Shown here piece by piece: positions 18,182 to 27,247 of a DNA stretch of 41,480 bases. Source of the DNA: Bradyrhizobium sp. SRL28 (GTDB lineage Bacteria; Pseudomonadota; Alphaproteobacteria; Rhizobiales; Xanthobacteraceae). Below the pieces are notes generated by a model. That model saw only the letters and a list, made by a program, of their open reading frames with translations, was not told the DNA's origin and did not search any database. The translations under genes were made by a program, and so were the position numbers. Location: contig NZ_JAHEAG010000045.1 of assembly GCF_018596315.1 (NCBI RefSeq), positions 1 to 41,480 of the forward strand, read 5' to 3'. Position 1 is the first letter of the stretch. Each line of letters opens with the position of its first letter.

Positions 18182-19321
18182 ATGATTAAGCAGAATTTTG
18201 GTAATCGTTCATCCTGTGGCGTGAGCCGACGCTCACTCCTTCACTCAGCGGCGGCCTTGTTAAGCGTACCGTTCGTCGCCAAAGCTACGGCCGCCTGGGC
18301 TCAGGAAAAGCTTGCCGGCAGCGGCGAGGTCGTGGTTTTCAGCAACGGCGGCTCGCTCACCGAGGGCGCGCGGCGCTATGTCTTTGATCCGTTCACCAGG
18401 GCGACCGGAATAAAGGTTGTAGATGTGGTGACTGATGACTCCGAGCCGCAAGTCAGGGCGATGTTCCGCGCAGGCAGAATGGATTGGGACACGGCCTTCG
18501 TGCGGGCGCAAAACTATCCGGCAATGCGTGAAGCCGGAATGTTCGAGCCGATCGACTACAATCTCTGGGATGATGAGTCCATCCAGGGTGTGCCGTCATA
18601 CGCTCGTCGCAAAGACGCAATCGTGGTGATGTCGACGGCGATGGTGCTCGCTTACGATCAACGCGCTTTTCCGAAGGGTGGTCCACAAAACTGGGTGGAT
18701 TTCTGGAACGTCAAAAAGTTTCCGGGGCTGCGGGGGCTCTACCCCAGCCACGCTAAGTTTAACATCGTGTTCGCGCTTATCGCTGATGGTGTTCCACACA
18801 GGGATATCTGGCCGCTCACCGATGATAAGGTCGATCGTGCATTCAGAAAGCTCGACGAGATCAAGCCGCACATTGCCAAGTGGTGGATCGCCGGTGGAGA
18901 AGCGCCTCAACTTCTGATTAATCGCGAATACGCGATAAGCAGCGCATACGACGGTCGTATGATCGGCGCGATCGGCGACGGCGCGCCACTCAAGTTTGTC
19001 TGGGATGGTGCATATCTGGGCGATTACTGGGCAACGATCCTGAAGGGGGGGCCAAACACGGCAAACGCGCAAAAGCTGTACGCTTTCTTAAACCGTGCGC
19101 AGATTGCGGCCGGCTGGACACAGGGGACGCGATCGCCCGGCCCGAATACAAATCAGCTCAAGTACCTGCCACCAGACCTGGCCTCGCAGGTCAACGTAAA
19201 TCCCGACAACGCATCGAAGGCCGTCAGAGAGGATTCCGTCTGGATCGCGGAGAAACGTTCGGATGGCAAGACCAATGGAGACCATCTCCAAGAGCGTTGG
19301 CTCGCATGGCGGGCGCAGTAA
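18182..19321 (+). CDS. PotD-like substrate-binding protein, orphan paralogue
   Basis: Third intact PotD-type binding protein, 379 residues. ATG 18182 has GGAGG (18171-18175) six bases upstream, an excellent start. The N-terminus carries a short hydrophilic tail, then SRRSLL, a hydrophobic stretch and AWAQ, so Tat export is likely. It is very similar to the protein at the left window edge (both have SRRSLLxSxAALLSVPFVA), with changes clustered in the ligand-binding body, for example DDSEPQVRAMFRAGRMD. No permease or ATPase gene is next to it; it lies between an aldolase and an alpha-hydroxyacid dehydrogenase. It probably shares the transporter at 1226-4158. Confidence 0.92.
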   Translation: MIKQNFGNRSSCGVSRRSLLHSAAALLSVPFVAKATAAWAQEKLAGSGEVVVFSNGGSLTEGARRYVFDPFTRATGIKVVDVVTDDSEPQVRAMFRAGRMDWDTAFVRAQNYPAMREAGMFEPIDYNLWDDESIQGVPSYARRKDAIVVMSTAMVLAYDQRAFPKGGPQNWVDFWNVKKFPGLRGLYPSHAKFNIVFALIADGVPHRDIWPLTDDKVDRAFRKLDEIKPHIAKWWIAGGEAPQLLINREYAISSAYDGRMIGAIGDGAPLKFVWDGAYLGDYWATILKGGPNTANAQKLYAFLNRAQIAAGWTQGTRSPGPNTNQLKYLPPDLASQVNVNPDNASKAVREDSVWIAEKRSDGKTNGDHLQERWLAWRAQ

Positions 19322-19551
19322 ACTCGACAGCCCGAACGTCGTGTTGAAGCGATGAGCGCACCCAGCACAGGCCGTCTGGTCGAAATGATTTCGTCCTGAT
19401 GCCTGGGCTGGGAGAGTTCGTTTATTTCATTTCCGAGTTTGAGCTCGTAACCAAGCAATCTTGTGACGACAAAATGCTTGGAACTGCAAGGCTCTTGCCT
19501 TCGTTTGTCCCGTTGCCGTCCCAACACGACTGAGAAAAAGGAGCGCCCGAC

Positions 19552-20769
19552 GTGCTCGATAAGAGCTCCGCGACAAGTGCACCCCGGCCTTCCGTAAGGC
19601 CCGCGAACGCAACCATACCGCGGCGCCTTCGCCGCTACCTCTGCCTCGACGATTTCGAACCGGCGGCGCGGCACATTCTGCCAAAGTTCCTCTATGGCTA
19701 TATTGCTGGCGGCGCCGAGACCGATACCGCGTTGCGCGACAACCGTAAAGCTTTCGACGAATACGGCTTCGTGCCGCGCGTACTCAACGACGTCAGCTGC
19801 CGCGATCAGAGTACTACCCTGTTCGGCACAGCCTACGCATCCCCATTTGGGATCGCGCCCATGGGCGCGTCGGCACTGAGCGCTTATCGCGGCGACATCA
19901 TGCTGGCGCGCGCGGCGAGGGCGACCGGTGTGCCGATGATCCTCTCGGCGTGGTCGCTCATCACACTCGAGAATGTACGCCGCGCGAACGACGGTGCCTG
20001 GTACCAAGCCTATATCGCCGGCGATGAGGCGCGCATCGTGCCGATGGTGGACCGCGCCGCTGCCGCCGGCTACGATACCTTCGTAGTCACCGCCGACGTG
20101 CCGGTGGCACCGAACCGCGAAAACAATATCCGCAATGGGTTCCAGTTGCCGCTCGCCATCCGGCCACGTGTGCTCTGGGACACAATCAGCCATCCCAATT
20201 GGCTGTTGAACGTCTGGGCGCGCACCGTGGCTAATTACGGTATACCCCACATAGAGAATATGGAGGCCACTCGCGGACCGCCGGTGCTGTCGAAGAACCT
20301 CATGCGCGATGTCGACCGCCGCGACCAGCTCACCTGGAAACATGTCGAGCTGATCCGCCGTCGCTGGAAGGGCAAGCTCGTGGTCAAGGGTTTGGTCTCG
20401 CCGCAAGACGCGCGAATCGCGCGGGAATGCGGCGTCGACGGCGTGATGCTTTCCAACCATGGCGGTCGCCAGCTCGACTGCGCTGTTTCGGCGCTGCGCA
20501 CCCTGCCGGAGATCGCAGAAATAGCCAACGGAATGGCTGTGATACTCGACGGCGGAATCCGCCGTGGCACCGACGTGATTAAAGCGCTCGCGCTCGGCGC
20601 GCATTTCGTCTTCGTCGGCCGTCCTTTCCTCTATGCCGCGGTCGCCGAGGGCCAAGCCGGCGTCGAGCGGGCAATCGCGCTATTGCAGGCCGAAGTTGAT
20701 CGCGACCTCGCGCTGCTCGGTATCCGCAAACTTTCGGAGATCACACCCGACCTTGTGCGTAAGCTCTAG
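19552..20769 (+). CDS. FMN-dependent alpha-hydroxyacid dehydrogenase (LldD/mandelate dehydrogenase family)
   Basis: Flavoenzyme oxidising an L-2-hydroxyacid (lactate, glycolate, mandelate) to the ketoacid, usually passing electrons to the respiratory chain. GTG 19552 is the start, with AAGGAG eight bases upstream. The 405-residue protein has FGIAPMGASAL, the FMN-binding lysine in VVKGL (Lys279), and the active-site SNHGGRQLD (His303, Arg306) followed by ILDGGIRRGTDVIKAL and FVGRPFLYA. All catalytic residues seen are intact. The N-terminal 20 residues are Pro/Ser-rich and unlike the family. It closes the catabolic block before the insertion-sequence debris. Confidence 0.92.
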   Translation: MLDKSSATSAPRPSVRPANATIPRRLRRYLCLDDFEPAARHILPKFLYGYIAGGAETDTALRDNRKAFDEYGFVPRVLNDVSCRDQSTTLFGTAYASPFGIAPMGASALSAYRGDIMLARAARATGVPMILSAWSLITLENVRRANDGAWYQAYIAGDEARIVPMVDRAAAAGYDTFVVTADVPVAPNRENNIRNGFQLPLAIRPRVLWDTISHPNWLLNVWARTVANYGIPHIENMEATRGPPVLSKNLMRDVDRRDQLTWKHVELIRRRWKGKLVVKGLVSPQDARIARECGVDGVMLSNHGGRQLDCAVSALRTLPEIAEIANGMAVILDGGIRRGTDVIKALALGAHFVFVGRPFLYAAVAEGQAGVERAIALLQAEVDRDLALLGIRKLSEITPDLVRKL

Positions 20770-21237
20770 TCGGATGCGTTTAAACATATCGCGCTATTCC
20801 ATGCAGATCGGAATGATAATGAAAAACATGCTCGCCAATTAATTGGAAACCCAACGAAATGGCTCTATGCCTTCAGGCGGGTCGAGCGGAGGGGGACGAT
20901 GCGACTGAGGGAGGCGGAGACGACAGGGAAGGCGATCTGTTTCGCGCCAGGCTGGATCAGATCATCAATTTAAGACATGAGCTGGTGCAGCTCGGCGGCA
21001 AGATCGATTGGGACTAGATCGACCGCGAGATCGCGCGCTGTAGAGCGAGAAGGGTCGGCCCCGGATTGAGAGCCGTTTCGCCGTCGGGCTGCTGCTGCTC
21101 AAGCATATCTACGGCCGGTCCGACGAGGAAGTCTGCGAACGCTGGGTCTACAATCCATATTTCCAGCACTTCACCGGTGAGGGGTTTTTCCAGGACGAGT
21201 TCCCGCACGTGCGTTCCGACCTCAGCCGCTGGGGCAA

Positions 21238-21449
21238 GCCGCCTGAGCTCGCGTTTGATCCTTCGGAAGACTCCACGTTTTTGGCTCGATATGAATACGC
21301 GTCGTGGGTTTTCCGGTTTCTGGCTGCAGCCATTGAGCCCCTTAATCGCCGCATGGACGAGCTTGGCATTGGTCGTGACGGCCTTAGGCTACAGGGTGGT
21401 GTCCACCGTCACCCGTTTGAGATCGCGCGCGCAGCGCGCCGGTCTCGTG
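21238..21449 (-). pseudogene. Inverted core segment of the IS5 transposase
   Basis: Read on the - strand, this piece encodes DLKRVTVDTT (a stop replaces the usual Val/Gln), KAVTTNAKLVHAAIKGLNG, then PENPRRVFISSQKRGVF and IKRELRR, all typical of the middle of IS5-type transposases. The flanking N- and C-terminal parts are on the + strand. The end of the inverted piece (ELRR) fits directly onto RSAIE at 21453, as in intact family members (ELRRRSAIE). Some middle sequence is deleted between GLNG and PENPRR. Confidence 0.75.
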
Positions 21450-21650
21450 GGCCGCTCAGCCATTGAGGCCGTGATCGAGACCGACTGCCCACCTCGACCG
21501 CTGCTATCTCAAGGGTCGTGAGGACGATGCGGCCAACGTCGTCATAACCGCCATCGACCATAGTCTTCGCCTCGTCCTCGCCTGACTGGGGCTTCTGTTG
21601 CGCCTCATTCTGAGCGTCCTGCCGCGACTACTCGCTGCCCCGACCGCTCT

Positions 21651-21673
21651 CAAATGGGCTTCTTAACGGACGA
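21651..21673 (+). repeat. 23-bp direct repeat, copy 1 (IS right end)
   Basis: Identical to 24355-24377. Here it encodes the last transposase codons (KWAS, stop) and continues into the terminal sequence of the element, so it is probably the right terminal part of the IS. Confidence 0.75.
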
Positions 21674-21816
21674 CTCGAGTACTGTCGCCGGAACGTGAAT
21701 GGCTCGTTCGTCATCATTATCGAGCAATTTACCACCGCTCGCAACAAGTTGGGGAACGAAATAGCCGAGGCCAGTCCGAGGCGGCAATTCATCGAGCGCT
21801 GAAGTCGCCCAATGTT

Positions 21817-22587
21817 CTAACGCCAGGGCAGAGCCCACAGCTCCTTGCTGCAGATTTTCTCGGCAAGATCACGACTGATCGCGTCGAGCAGCTTCTCCCC
21901 CTTCTCGCGCGAGGCGGCACTCGGATAACCGTACACACCGGTGGAGGATTGGCTCGCGAGACTGCGCCAGCGATAGACGCCTTTGCCGACAAGGTCGGCG
22001 ACATCGGGCGTGCGATTGGCTTCGGCGAGGCGGATGCGGTCCTCTGCCACGAGTTCAGGCCGCAACGCCATACACATCGACGTCTCCGCCTCGCATGCGT
22101 GCCAAAGATTGGCCTGCCGCTCGAGCAGCGCGGCAATCGACTTCTCCGCCGCATACCAATAGGTGAAATGCACGATCGGCACCTCCAGCTTGGGGCTGAG
22201 CTCGTCGGCGCAGACCCGCAGCGCATTCTCGTTGCCACCATGCCCGTTGAGCAGGACGATTCTTCGGAAGCCATGCCGAACCACAGACTCGCAGACGCAG
22301 CGGATTGTGTTGAAGAAGGTCTGGAAATCGAGCGTGATCGTGCCGCCGAACGACATGTGATGCTCGGAGAGGCCGGTCCACATCATCGGCAGGACAACGA
22401 CTTTCTCGATCGCTGCGGCCAAGCGCGCCGTGCGCAACGCGACCGTCTCGCCGAGTAGGCTGTCGATCTCGACCGGCAGGTGCGGCCCGTGCTGCTCGAG
22501 CGAGCCCACCGGGACGATGACGATCGCGTCCTCCTTCGCGCGTTCACGCAACTGGTCAGCTCGCAGCCGCCGCCATTCGATTTCCAT
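21817..22587 (-). CDS. Creatininase-family amidohydrolase
   Basis: Metal-dependent cyclic-amide hydrolase family (creatinine amidohydrolase and relatives such as those acting on formamide intermediates). The 256-residue length is standard. Metal-ligand motifs are intact: PVGSLEQHGPHLP with Glu31 and His33, EIDSLLG with Asp42, LLNGHGGNENA (114-121) and HACEAETS with Glu168. ATG at 22587 is preceded on the - strand by AGGAGG seven bases upstream. It is a single intact gene surrounded by IS and amidase debris. Specific substrate is not readable; nearby amidases and amine uptake genes suggest a small amide. Confidence 0.9.
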   Translation of the reverse strand: MEIEWRRLRADQLRERAKEDAIVIVPVGSLEQHGPHLPVEIDSLLGETVALRTARLAAAIEKVVVLPMMWTGLSEHHMSFGGTITLDFQTFFNTIRCVCESVVRHGFRRIVLLNGHGGNENALRVCADELSPKLEVPIVHFTYWYAAEKSIAALLERQANLWHACEAETSMCMALRPELVAEDRIRLAEANRTPDVADLVGKGVYRWRSLASQSSTGVYGYPSAASREKGEKLLDAISRDLAEKICSKELWALPWR

Positions 22588-23149
22588 CTCATCCCCTCCT
22601 GTTGCGCGCCGCTACGATGTAAAACGATCGCCTACTCATCCGAGTGCCGCGCCTTGGCGAATCATCCGAATTTTCTATTCCTGCGCTTCGATGTTATGCA
22701 TAAGTTTTCTCCTTTTCGGATCGAGTAACTCTGCACTCGCGCACTTCTTACCGGGGATCTAAAGCCGAAAATCCCTTGTTTGCCCCTGCCTAACGCTTAA
22801 ATACTGCACGGCGTTGCCTCCGATTTTGCAAATTCTCTGGGCCGTGGAAATGTCTCGGATCGGTGAACTGTTGAACTCGCCGAGCACGTCACGCAACCGT
22901 AAGTTGGTTGGTCAGACCTCGCCTGTTACCTTTTCGCATTGTCGCGACCCACTCAGGAGACCAGACGCGACGTTATACGGTAGAGTTCGGCGGTATCGTA
23001 GGCGCATCCAGCGTGATCCGACGAATCGCCGGTGGCACTATCGGGAGAGGGGCGCATAAGATGGCGGCAATCTCCGGATGAGCGGAGCGCAATCGCGCGA
23101 TGCAGGCAGGGACATCGTGATTGTCGCTAATCACAATTCTTGCTGCTCG
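22588..23149. other. Stretch without a supported gene
   Basis: About 560 bases between the creatininase start and the IS256-type remnant. It must contain the creatininase promoter (reading leftwards), but no clear -35/-10 pair was picked out. Open frames here are short and have no recognised similarity. Confidence 0.4.
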
Positions 23150-23710
23150 GCGGGGTATCGATGGCTACTGGCGTTCGCTGGCGACGCGGGTGGGCCCGCT
23201 GGAGCTGATGGTGCCGCAAGACTGGACAGGGCGATTCTCGACGGAGCTATTCGAGCGCTACCAGCGCTTGGAAGATGCTCGTCGGGACGTTAGCGGAGCT
23301 GTACGTGCAAGCCGTCTCGACGCGTACGATCAAGGCGATGACGAGGAGCTGTGCGGGCACGGCTACTCTGCTTCATCGATCGGTACGATCGCGGAGATGC
23401 TGGATGAGGCGCTGCGGGTCTCTGCCGAGCGGCCGTGGAAAAGGTGGTTCCTTGTCTCGTGCTCGACGCCCGCTACGAGAGGATCCCCAAGACCGGGGTA
23501 ATCGCCACCCAGGCCGGTGCTGATCGCGATCGACCTGGACGCGGAGAGTGGAGGCAGATTCTCGCCATCGAGCGCCAGCCGCGAGAGCCGATTAAACAGG
23601 CGCGACTTCCTGGCACTCGGAAGCGCAGGCTCGTACCGAGATGATGCCGCACGGGATTCCGACGATTTCGCCCGGGCAGGAGGCGTTCTGGCAACGCGTT
23701 GCGTTGTCCA
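23150..23710 (+). mobile_element. Decayed IS256-family transposase
   Basis: Pieces of a Mutator/IS256-type transposase appear in successive frames on the + strand: LMVPQDWTGRFSTELFERYQR (23208-23270), then LVGTLAELYVQAVSTRTIKAMT, EELCGHGYSASSIGTIAEMLDEAL, VPCLVLDARYERIPKTGVI, VLIAIDLDAE and QILAIE, and perhaps EAFWQR near 23690. At least three frameshifts separate them, and the DDE catalytic region is incomplete. It is a dead remnant; terminal repeats were not found. Confidence 0.72.
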
Positions 23711-23872
23711 AGCGCGGCGGCATCTCCAGAGAGTCACAAGTGTCAGGCCCTTCCGGCCTTGGTGTGACTTTGTCCGCCTCAGGCTCTGGAGAGGTCGAGA
23801 CGGCAGACGTTGAATACTTTGCATTAAACTCAGACAACATAAGCGTTCCAGGTTGATCCACGATCTCGGTGG

Positions 23873-24352
23873 TCACTGTAATCGGCGAGATCCGTTCGTG
23901 CAGCTCTTGCTTTCGATCCCCCCGATGGCGCTTGGCCGGCGATGTATCCAAGGCGACGCCTCCTCAAGCATTTTTCCTAAATGAAGCGCGACACCGTCAT
24001 TGCCAAAAGGCGCCACTATCTGCAGACCAATTGGTCGGCCATCTGTGTGCGGCGTTCCCGGCACATTCAGTCCGCAAAATCCGACCGCGTTGACCCAGCT
24101 GCAAAACATGCCTTGGGTTGCTCCGCTTCCAGGACGGCCCCCGATTGTCTCAGGGCATTCACTTTCGGCGTTCCACGCCGGCGATGCCGCAGTGGAAGTA
24201 AGTAACGCATCAATTCACCACGCTGCACTTACTTCGGCACGGAACCCGGTCAATCGGTCGATTGTACGAAGAAAGGAGGTGGCCTTAATCTCTCGACCCT
24301 GACGAACCAACTCTTTGATCTGCTCGGTCAGCTGCTCGCCGCTCCAGCCGCG
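23873..24352 (-). pseudogene. C-terminal fragment of an amidase gene
   Basis: Reading the - strand from about 24352, one frame gives GEQLTEQIKELVRQGREIKA, TSFLRTIDRLTGFRAEVSAAW, a TGA stop, then DALLTSTAASPAWNAESE, ETIGGRPGSGATQG, MFCSWVNAVGFCGLNVPG, DGRPIGLQIVAPFGND and SPWIHRRPS. This is the C-terminal third of an amidase-signature protein (AtzF/GatA type). The Ser-cisSer-Lys catalytic region is absent and one in-frame stop is present, so it is non-functional. Its upstream end touches the 23-base IS end at 24355-24377, which suggests that the IS cut the gene. Confidence 0.75.
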
Positions 24353-24354
24353 AG

Positions 24355-24377
24355 CAAATGGGCTTCTTAACGGACGA
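24355..24377 (+). repeat. 23-bp direct repeat, copy 2 (orphan IS right end)
   Basis: Identical to 21651-21673 in the same orientation, with weaker similarity for about 28 bases to the left (LLAAPAASKWAS, stop, versus LLAAPTALKWAS, stop). No transposase body is attached. It marks the join between foreign DNA and the amidase fragment. Confidence 0.7.
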
Positions 24378-24470
24378 GTAACGGTCGTGCGGACGGCCAA
24401 CTCTGGTTTCTGCGAAGGCGCAAATAGCGTGCAACACGGAGCGATGGGACGCTCTTTTCAGCCACCATTA

Positions 24471-24977
24471 TTATGAGCTCTGAAGCTGGCGGTATTGACC
24501 TCTGAAGTAGATCAATGGATTTCTGTGGCCATTCCAGTCGACTGGGCTCATCTCCTCGACCTTGCCGATAATCAAAAAGTGGTCCCCAAGCTCCTGCTCC
24601 GAGTGAAGTGAGCAATCTGACCACATCAGTGTCTTGGCAATTATCGCTTTGCCGCTTGGATGCGCGGCCCAATCTACGTGCTTCCACTTGTCTGAGCCCG
24701 ATTTTGCAAAGGCATCTGAGACTGCCTGCTGTTCTTCGGAAAGAACATTCACCGTGAAGCGGCGAGACAAGCGGATCCCTGGCCAACTCTTAGACGTCCT
24801 CATCACGCAGAAGGAGACTAAAGGGGGGGCCAGCGAGACGCTGTAAAAAGACTGGCATGTGAACCCGGTTGGTACGCTATCGACCATCCCTGTGATGACA
24901 GTGATTCCGGAAGCAAAGCGGCCCAGCGCGTCGCGAAGCGACCGCAAATCAATTGACGAAACGTAGGACTGCTCCAT
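24471..24977 (-). CDS. Flavin reductase component of a two-component monooxygenase
   Basis: Small NAD(P)H:FMN/FAD oxidoreductase (flavin reductase-like domain, HpaC/NtaB type) that supplies reduced flavin to a partner oxygenase. From ATG 24977 it has 168 residues, the normal size. Motifs are ALGRFASGITVITG at the N-terminus, GFTCQSFYSVSLAPPLVSF, the SKSWPGIRLSRRFTVNVL block and the GDHFLIIGKVEE near the C-terminus. The open frame extends 150 codons upstream without homology, overlapping the oxygenase gene antisense to nothing useful, so the shorter start is chosen. It lies 103 bases after the oxygenase gene, same strand, likely co-transcribed. Confidence 0.9.
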   Translation of the reverse strand: MEQSYVSSIDLRSLRDALGRFASGITVITGMVDSVPTGFTCQSFYSVSLAPPLVSFCVMRTSKSWPGIRLSRRFTVNVLSEEQQAVSDAFAKSGSDKWKHVDWAAHPSGKAIIAKTLMWSDCSLHSEQELGDHFLIIGKVEEMSPVDWNGHRNPLIYFRGQYRQLQSS

Positions 24978-25080
24978 AGCGACTGCACCTTGCTCAGTTA
25001 ATCTCGGGAGTACGCCGGCCGATGATGCCGACGTGCAAATTCTGTTCTTGCTTCTCGGAGGACACCCGAAGGAATGGTCA

Positions 25081-26397
25081 TCACGATGAATCGCGCGCAA
25101 CCCCAAGGTGCTCACGCAATGTGCGCCCAGAATATTCAGATCGAAACAAGCCACGATCCTGTAGGACCGGCACCACCTGATCGAGGAAGTCAAAAAGTCC
25201 GTCAGGCAGGTGCGACGGTGAAACATTGAAACCATCGCATGCACCGCTCTTAAACCATTCAGCAAGATCTGCGGCGACTTCTTCAGGCGTACCTGCAAGA
25301 ATTCGTTGTTGGCCCACCGCCATCTCTTGACAGAGCCGTCTGACCGTCCAGTTAGACTCAACAGCCCTCTCGGCAATCGGTTTTGCCGAACTTGTGACGC
25401 ACGATTCAATGAAAGATGCTGGGAGAGTATCGTCAAGATCGTACTTCGAGATGTCCTTGAACTGAACGATCAATCTTCCCATCTCTTTGACGGGATCAGC
25501 TATCGAGCGCAGCAATTCTAGCTTCTCACTAACTTCCTTCTTTGTCGCAGCGACGATGGGCTGAATGCCTGTAATGATCTTCACGCAATCTTCGCTGCGC
25601 CCGTGCCTCACCGATGCGTCCCGAAGAGCTTGTCTCTGCTGGATTGATGCAGCCTTATCTAATGGAACCGTGTAGACCGCGTCCGCAAACTTTCCTGCAA
25701 GTTCGACGCCCGCGCTCGACTCCCCGGCTTGAAATATTGCAGGCCGGCCTTGAGGCGAACGGGTGGCTGTAAGTGGTCCTTCCACTTGAAAGAATTTGCC
25801 TCGGTGATGCAATGCGCGCACTTTTGCCGGATCGAAAAAGATCCCCGATTTCTTGTCGTATACGAATGCATCTTGATCCCAGCTATCCCAGAGGCCTTGG
25901 ACTACTGTGATAAATTCATCTGCCCGTTCGTACCGCTCGCTGTGCGATAGCGGCTCTGGCAAACCGAAATTGGCCCCTTCGCTCTGCCGATATGATGGAA
26001 CGACATTCCACGCTGCCCGGCCTCCGCTTATGTGATCCAGCGAGGCATATTGACGGGCAACATGAAATGGCTGTTGGTAACTGGTGGAGCATGTGGCAAC
26101 CAGTCCAATTCTGTCGGTCAGAACAGCGATAGCCGCCATGGCGGTTAGCGGCTCGAGTGTAACGTTATCGTGGCCACGCCCGAGCGCGCCTTTTGGGCGA
26201 TCGCTCATCGAAGTCGCAGCGAGATTGTCGGCCAAAAAGACAAAATCGAGTTTTGCGGCTTCCGCGTTCTTCGCTAGATCGGCGTAGAACGAAATTGACT
26301 CCTGAACCGTTGGATCGACTCGAGGGTGCCGCCAAGCGGAAGCATTGTAGCCAAGTCCGCGAATTGAGGCTCCGATAGTCATCATTCGTTTTGACAT
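25081..26397 (-). CDS. FMN-dependent monooxygenase, NtaA/SnaA/DszA family
   Basis: Luciferase-like flavin monooxygenase that uses reduced FMN from the adjacent reductase to oxidise a small organic substrate (family members act on nitrilotriacetate, EDTA, sulfones and dibenzothiophene sulfone). The 438-residue length is typical. Visible blocks: FVFLADNLA, LEPLTAMAAIAVLTDRIGL, STSYQQPFHVARQYASLDHISGGRAAWNVVPSY and FQAGESSAGVELAGKFADAVY. ATG 26397 has AAGGAG seven bases upstream on the - strand, while the longer frame to 26427 lacks one. An inverted repeat lies just before the ribosome site. Substrate unknown. Confidence 0.93.
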   Translation of the reverse strand: MSKRMMTIGASIRGLGYNASAWRHPRVDPTVQESISFYADLAKNAEAAKLDFVFLADNLAATSMSDRPKGALGRGHDNVTLEPLTAMAAIAVLTDRIGLVATCSTSYQQPFHVARQYASLDHISGGRAAWNVVPSYRQSEGANFGLPEPLSHSERYERADEFITVVQGLWDSWDQDAFVYDKKSGIFFDPAKVRALHHRGKFFQVEGPLTATRSPQGRPAIFQAGESSAGVELAGKFADAVYTVPLDKAASIQQRQALRDASVRHGRSEDCVKIITGIQPIVAATKKEVSEKLELLRSIADPVKEMGRLIVQFKDISKYDLDDTLPASFIESCVTSSAKPIAERAVESNWTVRRLCQEMAVGQQRILAGTPEEVAADLAEWFKSGACDGFNVSPSHLPDGLFDFLDQVVPVLQDRGLFRSEYSGRTLREHLGVARDSS

Positions 26398-26410
26398 TGA
26401 AGATCTCCTT

Positions 26411-26429
26411 AGTTGGCTATTCGCCAACT
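26411..26429 (-). promoter_or_regulatory. Hairpin in front of the monooxygenase ribosome site
   Basis: On the - strand AGTTGGC (26429-26423), five bases, then GCCAACT (26417-26411) form perfect 7-base arms. The repeat lies only a few bases before AAGGAG, so it could be an operator, a leader hairpin or an mRNA-stability element. Seen as symmetry only. Confidence 0.5.
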
Positions 26430-27247
26430 GTTCCGCCTCGCCTGTCGTAGCTTGCCGCGTCCGCTCGCTCGTGGCGATATTTTCCCTCTAAAGCTCACCG
26501 TCATACGGTGAAACGAGCGCCGGCTCTTTGGCGAGGAGCCATTCTCCGCGATTGTTCCTTGATAGGCTGGTCGCAGACATGTGCAATTGTTCCGTCATCA
26601 CCCAACAACCATCTATATGCGCCGCGGTGATTTGTTGAAATTCTCTCGGCATTCGGGATACTCGACTCTGAGACAGGTTTGCGTCGCATTTCAGCTGTAG
26701 TTCGGAGGTTTTCCTGCGCCATATGGGTGTTTCGAGATAAAATCCAACGGGGCCCCGATCGAGCCATCCGACTACACAGGCGCCCGCAGTCTAGAGATCG
26801 TACAGAAGGACAATCACCTAACGTCAGAGGTGACCGGCGAACTAGGCGGGCATTCTGCTACTGCGCGTCACGTGGCATGTCCAAGTCAGCGGCGATATGA
26901 ATCCTCGTGTGCGCCGCCGCGGCTTTGGACGCTTTGACCACGGCAAACCGCCTGTGCCCACACCGCAGCGCTGCCTCCAGCTGCTCGCTAGTTCATCACG
27001 ACGAGATCAAAGATTGAGGTGCGCGGCCATGCGATGGCTCTGCGTAAAAATGGGCGGCAGGCATCCTCGTCTTGCAGAATTTCTTCAATCCTTTGCAAAT
27101 TCTTCGGTCTTTATGCGTCGATACGCTTTATATCTTTGTCGTTCATCCGATTGAGGCCGTGCGGAAGCCTGAGGCGGGACAGCTGTAAACCAACGGCGGA
27201 CGCAGCGATCCTGATTTAGGTTTTTCTAGACATTCGAAGGAAATAAG
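26430..27247. other. Divergent intergenic region, no supported gene
   Basis: About 820 bases between the divergently read monooxygenase and alcohol dehydrogenase genes, so it should hold two promoters. A 73-codon frame on the - strand (start about 26722, end 26501) and short + strand frames exist, but none matches a known family or has a clear ribosome site. No regulator gene was recognised. Confidence 0.45.

Larger units (their letters stand above)
20892..21673 (+). mobile_element. Decayed IS5-family insertion sequence
   Basis: Remnant of an IS5-group transposase. On the + strand the N-terminal part reads LFRARLDQIINLRHELVQLG and GKIDWD followed by a stop, then after a frameshift LLLLKHIYGRSDEEVCERW and FQHFTGEGFF to LSRWGK (ending 21237). 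The C-terminal part on the + strand runs from RSAIE (21453) through RCYLKGREDDAANVV and LLLRLILSVLPRLLAAP to ALKWAS and stop. Several in-frame stops are present. The middle is inverted (see 21238-21449). The exact left end and target duplications were not located. The right-end 23 bases recur at 24355. Confidence 0.8.

Noticed and set aside
19153..20655. 500-codon - strand frame opposite the hydroxyacid dehydrogenase
   Set aside because: It is a shadow frame; the + strand shows a complete FMN-dependent dehydrogenase with catalytic residues.
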